Shown one piece after another: positions 16,956-24,207 of a stretch of 64,000 nucleotides of DNA (its first letter is position 1; every line of letters starts with the position of its first letter). Position numbers and translations under genes: made by a program. A model generated the notes under the pieces. The model was given only the letters and a program-made list of their open reading frames with translations. It did no database searches and was not told where the DNA came from. The DNA is from M3007 sp031425155 (lineage in GTDB: Bacteria; Bacteroidota; Bacteroidia; Chitinophagales; Saprospiraceae): positions 28,516-92,515 of the forward strand of contig JANPIV010000131.1 of NCBI GenBank assembly GCA_031425155.1. The letters run 5' to 3'.

Positions 16956-18800
16956 CTACGCCACCACCGCCGCATCCTTCCCTTGGTACACACTCGTCGC
17001 CCCCACCTTTTCCCAAGGCGCGAACGCATTTTTCGACTGCCGTAGCGGTGCCCGCAATTCAGGGAAATGACGAATCAGCACATCTTTCATGGTCGTCATT
17101 TGTACCCAATCCATGCCCGTTTTGGTATAAACTTCCGGCCGCCAGTCGCTGGCAAAAAGGCGGTCGCTTTTCAGGCGGCGCGAAGCCATCAGGATAAACA
17201 CACGAAAGGCCGTATCGCTGAATCCAAAACCTTTAGGCAGCGGCTCACACAATGTCCCCACCAGCAAATCCACTTTTTCAATATCGCCGCCATATACCTC
17301 GCTGACTTCCTGCGCCAATTCGCGGTTGTCGCCCGTCAATTCCTCGAAGGTTTTGGCCGGTTTCAAGTGAAAGAGACGGCGGAACTGGTTGTAGCGGGGT
17401 ACCCCGCGTTCGCGGTCGCGCAGGATGTCCACGGCCGCCATATCGAGGTGTTTGCCATCGGGCGTACGCAAATCACGGAGGAAATTCGGGTAGTTATGGA
17501 TGGTAATCGCCCCCGGATAATTGACCCCGAAAGAGTAGAACAAGTCCGTCATGGTCAGGTCGTGATCGCAGGGATTACGCGCCTTTTCAAAAATTAACTC
17601 GTTCATAGAAAGCGTAGTACGATGTTCGCCAGTCTGCACATCGAAGAAGGCCACGTTGTCGGGCAGCAACGGGTGCAGGCGATAGACGGACACAAATTCT
17701 TCGGTCAGCGAGAACGGTACGCCGTGCTGGTCGGTCTTCGAGCCGGGTATGCCGCTGATGGTCTCGCTGGGCGAAATACGGCTCATCATCTTGTACAATT
17801 TCTCGCCCATGATGCCCCACCAGTTGGCGTTCATGCCGATTTGCAGCGCCGGGTGCGAAAGGATAGCGGGCGTCCATTCCACGGTATGGATTTTGGCCAT
17901 CAGCGCACAATTCACGATGCGGGCCGTGTCGAAAATCTGGTCGCTGGTCCAGTGCGGATACTCGCGGATGAGTTCGTCGCAGATGGCGTTGTGTTCGCGG
18001 GCGAAGAGCGTGTGTAGCAGTTCGAGGCCCGTCCACCAGTTGTCGCTGAAACCCGTGACCGGAATGCCACGGGCATCGCGGGGCAGGAAGTAGTCCACGC
18101 TTTCTTCATTGAGCGTCAATTTGCCGCAGTTGGCCTTGTCGCGCAGCAGTTGCGTATGCGCTTCGGAAGAGCCATAAATCTGCGAGCCGTCCCACCAGTG
18201 CGAGTTTTTGTTGCGATAAGCCGGGTATTTGCGGTCGGTATCGTCCAGCGGTTCGTCTACCTCCGTGCGGAACACGCGCATGTGCGGGTCCGACCAGTTG
18301 TCGCCTTCCGGCAATGGAATGTCCATTTGTTCCGTGCTGTCGTGGTGGCCAAACCAGTCGTGCACCTGAAACTGAATCCAGGCGGCCGCCAGCAGATTGA
18401 CGATGGTGGCGGGCTTGAATTCCGTGCGGGCCATGAGTTTCTCGCTGATGACCCGTGGATTGGGCGTCATCAATTCTTCGGGCGTGGGTGCTGCGGTGAA
18501 TTCGCGGGGCACATTGCGGCCCAGGCGCATACCCGTGCAGCCCATGCGTGGCCGTTCCAGATCGTTGAATATTCCGTCGGAGTGGCGGGCGGCCATGTAG
18601 CGCGTGTCGTGCATGGGGCAGGTCGCCTTGGTGCCTTGTGGCTCGGCGGACGAATAGGCATCGTGCAGGTTTTTGTGGCGCAGTTCGATGCGGAAGGCGG
18701 CGAGATTGGCCACGCCCACCCATTTCGGCAGGCGATGCCAGTCCACGAGGCGATTGAGGCCCTTAAATGTGCCAACGAAAATGCGTTGCGAAAGTTTCAT
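16956..18800 (-). CDS. Alpha-dioxygenase-like haem enzyme (peroxidase/cyclooxygenase superfamily)
   Basis: 614 residues from the ATG at 18800. The distal haem His is in QFQVHDWFGHH (about His147). The catalytic Tyr and proximal His have the spacing of plant alpha-DOX in SVYRLH (Tyr373 and His376). Other shared segments are LFAREHNAICDEL, AKIHTVEWTPAIL and FSLTEEF. Plant and bacterial alpha-dioxygenases add O2 to the alpha carbon of fatty acids to give 2-hydroperoxides. No signal peptide is seen. The start region MKLSQRIFVGTFKGLNRL is hydrophobic-amphipathic, which fits a membrane-associated enzyme. A generic haem peroxidase role cannot be excluded. Confidence 0.85.
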   Translation of the reverse strand: MKLSQRIFVGTFKGLNRLVDWHRLPKWVGVANLAAFRIELRHKNLHDAYSSAEPQGTKATCPMHDTRYMAARHSDGIFNDLERPRMGCTGMRLGRNVPREFTAAPTPEELMTPNPRVISEKLMARTEFKPATIVNLLAAAWIQFQVHDWFGHHDSTEQMDIPLPEGDNWSDPHMRVFRTEVDEPLDDTDRKYPAYRNKNSHWWDGSQIYGSSEAHTQLLRDKANCGKLTLNEESVDYFLPRDARGIPVTGFSDNWWTGLELLHTLFAREHNAICDELIREYPHWTSDQIFDTARIVNCALMAKIHTVEWTPAILSHPALQIGMNANWWGIMGEKLYKMMSRISPSETISGIPGSKTDQHGVPFSLTEEFVSVYRLHPLLPDNVAFFDVQTGEHRTTLSMNELIFEKARNPCDHDLTMTDLFYSFGVNYPGAITIHNYPNFLRDLRTPDGKHLDMAAVDILRDRERGVPRYNQFRRLFHLKPAKTFEELTGDNRELAQEVSEVYGGDIEKVDLLVGTLCEPLPKGFGFSDTAFRVFILMASRRLKSDRLFASDWRPEVYTKTGMDWVQMTTMKDVLIRHFPELRAPLRQSKNAFAPWEKVGATSVYQGKDAAVVA

Positions 18801-18912
18801 ACTGGATTTCCCTTTTTTAGACAATGAAGATAGTTGGACGCGGGAGGTTTGCGACAGCGAAAATAGGGAGTTTGGGGGAAAATAGGAAGCAGGAAATTTG
18901 TAGGTGGTGGGG

Positions 18913-18945
18913 TTGGGCGCGTAAGTGGTATTTGACTTACTTTTG
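18913..18945 (+). promoter_or_regulatory. Promoter of the PIN toxin-antitoxin pair
   Basis: TTG at 18913-18915, 22-bp spacer, exact -7 box TACTTTTG at 18938-18945; the first ATG follows 17 bp later. Confidence 0.65.
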
Positions 18946-18962
18946 TGGAAACAACAATCGCT

Positions 18963-19205
18963 ATGACTCGACTGGTTTTAGAAATACCACAGCAAAATGA
19001 CCTGCCCCTTCTGTTAGCATTTTTGGAGCGGCTGAATATTCGTATTATACAACGTAGCGAAGAAAATACGGTGTCCACTGCTCAGGTGGAAGCGGCTAAA
19101 GCGTTTATCTTAAAGGGCTTGCCAGCAAGAGAAGATTTTGAGGAGTTTGTTCAGGAATTTGAAGAAAGCCGGCAGGATCGCCCCTTGCCTGCGAGAGAAA
19201 ATTGA
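18963..19205 (+). CDS. Putative antitoxin of a VapBC-like pair
   Basis: 80 residues from the ATG at 18963. It lies directly before the PIN-domain gene, and the two start codons and stop codon are arranged for coupled translation (5 bp between stop and next ATG). The N-terminus (MTRLVLEIPQQNDLPLLLAFLERLNIRI) resembles small beta-strand plus helix antitoxins, and the acidic C-terminus (EEFVQEFEES) could wrap the toxin. I do not recognise a named DNA-binding fold, so the role is inferred from position. Confidence 0.7.
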   Translation: MTRLVLEIPQQNDLPLLLAFLERLNIRIIQRSEENTVSTAQVEAAKAFILKGLPAREDFEEFVQEFEESRQDRPLPAREN

Positions 19206-19210
19206 GCATC

Positions 19211-19573
19211 ATGAAACTTTTGGATAGCAACATTTTGATATATGCTCCCCAACCGGCTTATGCGCATCTCTTGCCGCTACTAGTTGACCCTGCCTGCTAT
19301 GTCTCGGAAATTACCCGGCTGGAAGTACTAGGCTTTCATCGTTTGAATGCTAATGAGAAAACCTACTACGAGCAGGTTTTTCGCAATAAGGTGGTACTGC
19401 CAATTACCAGCGATATAATCAATCTGGCCATACTGCTTCGCCAAACACGAAAAATGTCTGTGGGCGATTCTATTCATGCTGCCACTGCCTTACTGCATGG
19501 GTATGAGTTACAAACCAGAAATCTTGCCGATTTTCAGCATATTCCGGGATTGGCTCTTAATAATCCTGTGTAG
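19211..19573 (+). CDS. PIN-domain ribonuclease toxin, VapC-like
   Basis: 120 residues from the ATG at 19211. The acidic residues of the PIN active site are in place: Asp5 (LLDSNILIY), Glu38 (ITRLEV), Asp86 (SVGDSIHAATAL) and Asp107 of the TRNLADF motif. VapC toxins cleave tRNA or rRNA when released from the antitoxin. The pair sits at the left edge of an accessory stretch with a MITE-like element and the Roco gene. Confidence 0.88.
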   Translation: MKLLDSNILIYAPQPAYAHLLPLLVDPACYVSEITRLEVLGFHRLNANEKTYYEQVFRNKVVLPITSDIINLAILLRQTRKMSVGDSIHAATALLHGYELQTRNLADFQHIPGLALNNPV

Positions 19574-19590
19574 TGTCTTAATTGAAGCAA

Positions 19591-19696
19591 TTATAACTGA
19601 TGTTACGCACGGGTATAGTGGTTTGATAGAAATGCGCTCACTGGCGAAGGCCAAATCTCTACTTTGTGGCCTAATCGTGCGTAACATCAGTTATAA
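19591..19696. mobile_element. MITE-like element with perfect 20-bp terminal inverted repeats
   Basis: TTATAACTGATGTTACGCAC at 19591-19610 is repeated as its exact reverse complement at 19677-19696, enclosing 66 bp with no gene. No clear target duplication is seen. It lies between the PIN toxin gene and the Roco promoter. It could be a non-autonomous transposon remnant or a structured terminator. Confidence 0.65.
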
Positions 19697-19709
19697 ATAT
19701 TAATAAGCA

Positions 19710-19741
19710 TTTGTTGGTCGATAAAAAGAAAATTAACTTTA
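19710..19741 (+). promoter_or_regulatory. Candidate promoter of the Roco gene
   Basis: TTTG at 19710-19713, 20-bp spacer, TAACTTTA at 19734-19741 (one mismatch to TAnnTTTG). It starts 14 bp after the inverted-repeat element. Confidence 0.5.
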
Positions 19742-19797
19742 ACCGCAATAGGCGTGAGCCGTCCAATTTGTCTTGGTTGTGCGCAAAATTTTAAATT

Positions 19798-22515
19798 ATG
19801 CATCACAGAGAATCGCATTTAGAAGAAATTGATTTAGAATCTTTCATTTCTACAAATATTTCATGCAATGGCGAATTTTTAGATTTATCCGGGCTAGGCT
19901 TGAATGAAATCCCGGAGGAAATACAGAAATATAAAGAAAATATTTCGTGGTTAGATTTGAGTGGCAATAATATTAATTCAATACCAGACTGGTTTTATAC
20001 ATTTGACGAATTAATTTTCATTAATTTAAGTAGTAATAAGATTTATGATTTACCGATTCGATTTTTTATGATGAGAAGTTTACTACGGCTGGATTTAGAT
20101 TATAACAATCTGTCTAATTTTAAATATTGGAGCGTTCCCAACTCTACCTTGGAAATATTAAATCTTGGCTATAACCAATTGAGGTCTGTACCTGAAAACA
20201 TAAGAGAATTAACAGGACTGAGAAAATTGATTTTAAAAGGGAACCGCTTGTCTTCTATTCCTCAGTGGTTAAATGAATTACGCAACTTACAATCTATTGA
20301 CCTTAGTAAAAACAATCTAAGTACTTTTCCTAAATTTACCGAATTGGTTAAATTAGAAGGCATTGATTTAAGCAGCAATAGAATTACAAAAATCCCAAGT
20401 CAGGTTGGCGCATTTATTGATTTAAAAAAATTAGGTTTAAGTAAAAATAATTTAAATTCACTTCCAGATGAAATTATTATGTTGCAAAAGTTAACGAAAA
20501 TCAGCCTTTCCAACAACAACTTTATTCAAATTCCTGACCAACTGAAAGAATTGAAAAAATTAGAAGAGATTGACATCGGTAGTAATAAATTAGAAATAAT
20601 ACCACCTTGGTTCAAGAGTTTGGAAAATTTAAAGTTTATTGACCTAAGGAGAAACTTATTAACTGACGTGCCTAAATGGCTATTTGAATTTAGAAAGGTA
20701 GAATATATTTTTACTGGACATAAAACTGTTAGAAACGAAAATGTTTTGAGTTTAACAGGGAATCCTCTGTTAATTCCACCATTTGAAATTATTGAACGAG
20801 GTAATGAAGCCGTTCTCCAATACTTTCAGGAATTAGAAAAAGCCAGAAAAACAGGTTCAACCATCCGCCTAGCCGAAGCCAAATGCCTCATCCTTGGCGA
20901 GGGCGGCGCAGGCAAAACTTCTCTCACCATAAAACTCTTGAACCGTAATGCTCCTCTCCCCGAAGAAAAGGACACCACGAAAGGCATCAACGTCCATCTA
21001 CATGACCTGACCCTCGCTGATGGCAGCGTGTTCCGACTGAATATCTGGGACTTTGGCGGACAGGAAATCTACCACGCTACCCACCAGTTTTTCCTCACCA
21101 AACGTTCGCTCTACCTCCTGCTGGATGATACCCGCAAGGATGAAAAAACGGTGAATGATCCGATCTTCAACTACTGGTTGCAAATAGCAGAACTCTATGG
21201 TGGCGGAAGTCCACTGCTGATCGTACAAAACGAAAAAGGAGACCGTAGCAAAGAACTTGATCTGCGTGGGATGCAGGGACGTTTTGGTTTTGTCAAAGAT
21301 GCCAAAGCGGTCAATCTACTCACCTGCCGAGGTTTGGATAAGGTGCAGGAAGCCATAGAGTTCTGGATAAAACAACTGCCGCATATCGGCGAAGAACAAC
21401 CAAAGGCCTGGCTGGATGTCCGCCGGGAATTGGAGCGGCTGGTGGCGGAGGATAAGCGTGATCATATTTCTTTGGAGGAATACTACCGCATCTGTGCGCA
21501 ACATACCGTACCGGAGCGAGAACGGGCGTTGTTTTTAAGTAGTTACCTGCATGATTTCGGGGCCTTTCTGCATTTTCAGGATCATCCGCTGCTACGTAAG
21601 ATATTGGTATTGAATAATCAATGGGCCACGGATGCGGTCTATAAAGTATTAGATAGCGAGGAAGTAAAACGCGCTTTTGGTCGCTTTACTCGGGGCGATC
21701 TGGCAAAGATATGGGCGGATGATTGCTATGCCGACCAGCACGAGGACCTGCTGGCCCTCATGGAAAAATTTGAACTCTGCTACAAACTCCCGGACGAAAA
21801 AACGGAGACCTGGTTGGCTCCACAATTGCTTTCGGTTTTGCAACCGGAGTCACTTATCTGGAAAGAAGAGGATAATTTGCAAATCCGCTATGAATACGAC
21901 TTCATGCCTAAGGGGTTACTCTCGCAGCATATTGTGCGGATGCACCGCTATGTGCGTCAACCAGACCTGGCTTGGAAAAGCGGCGTGGTGTTTGAGCGGG
22001 CAGGTTCGCAAGCACTGGTGATAGAGGCTTGGGGAAGTCGCAAAATCAGCCTTCGCGCCAGAGGAGCACAAGCGAAAGAACTGCTTACTTTACTCAGCGA
22101 GGATTTTGATAAGATACATGAACGGTTGGCTGGATTGAAAGTCAAAAAGATGATCCCTTGTAACTGTCATGTATGTGAGAAATCAAAAGAGCCACATTTT
22201 TATGAATATGAAGACTTAACTACACGAAAAGAAAAGGGGAAACTAACTATAGAGTGTAAAGTAAGTTATGAGGATGTAGGGGTAATAAAATTATTAGATG
22301 GCATAATTGCTAAAAAAACTCTCGAACCGCGCCGACTATTAGAATTTGGACAAATAGAAGAAGCATTACGTCAATTACCTACAAGCGATGATGTTAGTTT
22401 GCTATTGAGCCAATTCACTGATGCCGAACGGGAATTTCAATACGGACGCATCACCCATAAAGAATTTGAAAGGGTCAAAAATCGGGTATTGGCAGCGGCA
22501 ATGAAACTTATATAA
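19798..22515 (+). CDS. Roco protein: LRR - Roc GTPase - COR - Zn-like motif - effector-associated-like tail
   Basis: 905 residues. About a dozen 23-residue leucine-rich repeats (about 25-320, e.g. WLDLSGNNINSIPDW). A Roc GTPase domain follows, with P-loop GEGGAGKTS (about 367-375) and switch DFGGQE (about 417). The COR dimerisation domain spans about 520-780. A CNCHVC motif lies at about 787. The last 70 residues include FTDAEREFQYGRITHKEF and a final NRVLAAAMKLI, resembling effector-associated domains that recruit partner effectors in bacterial conflict systems. Base composition is uneven: sampled 60-bp lines give 18 G+C in the LRR part (20041), 31 in Roc (21061) and 18 near the CNCHVC motif (22201). 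A defence or signalling role is inferred. Confidence 0.9.
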   Translation: MHHRESHLEEIDLESFISTNISCNGEFLDLSGLGLNEIPEEIQKYKENISWLDLSGNNINSIPDWFYTFDELIFINLSSNKIYDLPIRFFMMRSLLRLDLDYNNLSNFKYWSVPNSTLEILNLGYNQLRSVPENIRELTGLRKLILKGNRLSSIPQWLNELRNLQSIDLSKNNLSTFPKFTELVKLEGIDLSSNRITKIPSQVGAFIDLKKLGLSKNNLNSLPDEIIMLQKLTKISLSNNNFIQIPDQLKELKKLEEIDIGSNKLEIIPPWFKSLENLKFIDLRRNLLTDVPKWLFEFRKVEYIFTGHKTVRNENVLSLTGNPLLIPPFEIIERGNEAVLQYFQELEKARKTGSTIRLAEAKCLILGEGGAGKTSLTIKLLNRNAPLPEEKDTTKGINVHLHDLTLADGSVFRLNIWDFGGQEIYHATHQFFLTKRSLYLLLDDTRKDEKTVNDPIFNYWLQIAELYGGGSPLLIVQNEKGDRSKELDLRGMQGRFGFVKDAKAVNLLTCRGLDKVQEAIEFWIKQLPHIGEEQPKAWLDVRRELERLVAEDKRDHISLEEYYRICAQHTVPERERALFLSSYLHDFGAFLHFQDHPLLRKILVLNNQWATDAVYKVLDSEEVKRAFGRFTRGDLAKIWADDCYADQHEDLLALMEKFELCYKLPDEKTETWLAPQLLSVLQPESLIWKEEDNLQIRYEYDFMPKGLLSQHIVRMHRYVRQPDLAWKSGVVFERAGSQALVIEAWGSRKISLRARGAQAKELLTLLSEDFDKIHERLAGLKVKKMIPCNCHVCEKSKEPHFYEYEDLTTRKEKGKLTIECKVSYEDVGVIKLLDGIIAKKTLEPRRLLEFGQIEEALRQLPTSDDVSLLLSQFTDAEREFQYGRITHKEFERVKNRVLAAAMKLI

Positions 22516-22558
22516 GTCATAATTTTTTACTATATTGTCCCGCTAAACCATACCCCCC

Positions 22559-24022
22559 ATGCGTATCCTCTTTCTCCTCCTCTTCGCCCCCCTCCTTTCC
22601 GCCCAAACCCTGCACTACGACATCGCCTTTGAAAAGGCCCAGACCGGCGGCAAACTGAAACTCGATATCACGCTCGATTTCTATCCTTCGCCCACAGGCA
22701 CTACGCGGTTTGTGCTGCCCGACCAGATCAATTGGTCCAGTGGATTGACGGATTGCTATCGCAAATTCGAGGTAGCCGGAGCGACGCATCGGCTGGAAGG
22801 CAACACGTTGCAGGTATTTACGGCGAAAGAGAAGAAGGGGCCATTGCAATTGCACTATGAACTGATCCAGAATTTCTCCGGGGAACAAGTGACGGTGGAG
22901 ACCTCGTGCAGCCCCATTTTGCTGGCCGATTATATCCACGTGCCGGGCGAATGCTTGTTCCTGGTGCCGCGCCATTATCATCTTTTTGATGTCGGTGTCA
23001 GTTGGAAAAACCTGCCCAAAGGCTGGCAAATCCAGAACAGTTTCGCGACCGGACAGACCGAACAACAGTTCCAATCGAGCAATACCGACTGGCTGCGCAC
23101 CAACTGGGTGGCGGGTGATTTTCGCATTTTGCGGGGCCAGGCGCATGGCAAACCCATTGCTTTTGCCATCCGAGGCAAGTGGGTATTCGCCGATCAGACG
23201 CTGTTCGATATTGTGCAGAAAACCATTGAAAGTCAGCGTACTACGTGGGACGATTTCGATATTCCGTTCTACTCGGTCACGATGATTCCCTTTGTGCTGC
23301 CCAAAGATCAGCGCATGGTAGGCCGCGCCCGCACCGGCCAATGTCTCGGCTACGGCGGCTATCAATCGTTCCTGGTTTTTGCCAGCGACGATTGCACGCT
23401 CGATCCGCTGATCAATCTTTTCAACCATGAAATGATGCACGACTGGATTGGGGGCAAACTCAACGTCGGACCCGGCAACGAAACCATGGGGATGCGCTGG
23501 CTGGCCGAGGGTTTCACGGATTATTATGCCCTGCGCAACCGCTGGAAAGCAGGTTTTATTACAACGCTGGTTTTTTTAAAAGAACTGAATACGGAGTTCT
23601 TCGCCGCGCACTACGCCGATCCCTGCGGGGAAATGCCCAATCTGGAAGTAGAAAAAAACTACTTCCGCAATGAAACCTGCGAAAATGTGCCCTACCGCCG
23701 GGGTTGTATTCTGGCCTTTTATCTGGACGCGCGCATCCGAAAGCAGAGTGACAATCAGAAAACGCTACAAAATCTAATGTCCGACCTGCTGGAATATACC
23801 TGGGGCACGGACCGGACGCTGACGGAACACTATGATTTCTTTGAAGAAACTTTGCAGGCGTATCTGGGCGACGATACGGCCGTTTTTCTGGAAGAATATG
23901 TGGATAATGGGAAACGTATTCCCATCTCGGCGTATATCCTGCCTGATTTTTTGACTATTAAGGCTTCGGCAGCGGGTGCGCCGGTGGTGGGGATTCTGGC
24001 AGAAGAGGAGTTTCGGAAATAG
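22559..24022 (+). CDS. Secreted M61/M1-like gluzincin metallopeptidase
   Basis: 487 residues with an N-terminal signal peptide (MRILFLLLFAPLLSA). The zinc site is HEMMH at about residues 290-294, with the third-ligand Glu in WLAEGFTDYY about 24 residues later, the arrangement of M61 (glycyl aminopeptidase-like) and M1 enzymes. The N-terminal 200 residues should be a beta-rich domain. It probably acts in the periplasm or outside the cell on peptides. It starts 43 bp after the Roco gene on the same strand, but a functional link is doubtful. Confidence 0.85.
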   Translation: MRILFLLLFAPLLSAQTLHYDIAFEKAQTGGKLKLDITLDFYPSPTGTTRFVLPDQINWSSGLTDCYRKFEVAGATHRLEGNTLQVFTAKEKKGPLQLHYELIQNFSGEQVTVETSCSPILLADYIHVPGECLFLVPRHYHLFDVGVSWKNLPKGWQIQNSFATGQTEQQFQSSNTDWLRTNWVAGDFRILRGQAHGKPIAFAIRGKWVFADQTLFDIVQKTIESQRTTWDDFDIPFYSVTMIPFVLPKDQRMVGRARTGQCLGYGGYQSFLVFASDDCTLDPLINLFNHEMMHDWIGGKLNVGPGNETMGMRWLAEGFTDYYALRNRWKAGFITTLVFLKELNTEFFAAHYADPCGEMPNLEVEKNYFRNETCENVPYRRGCILAFYLDARIRKQSDNQKTLQNLMSDLLEYTWGTDRTLTEHYDFFEETLQAYLGDDTAVFLEEYVDNGKRIPISAYILPDFLTIKASAAGAPVVGILAEEEFRK

Positions 24023-24207
24023 AAGAGGAGGGACAGGCAAGCCCCAGCCATAACCAAAATAAATATCTATCCAAAAAGACAAATTTTGCCATAATAGGCT
24101 TAAAATTTGCAGTCCCAATACTGGCTCCCCCCGCTTATTTTGTTTTCCATTGGCCCGTCTGCATATAGCAGCGGTGCTTATCCGTATATACACCAAAACT
24201 GACTTTC

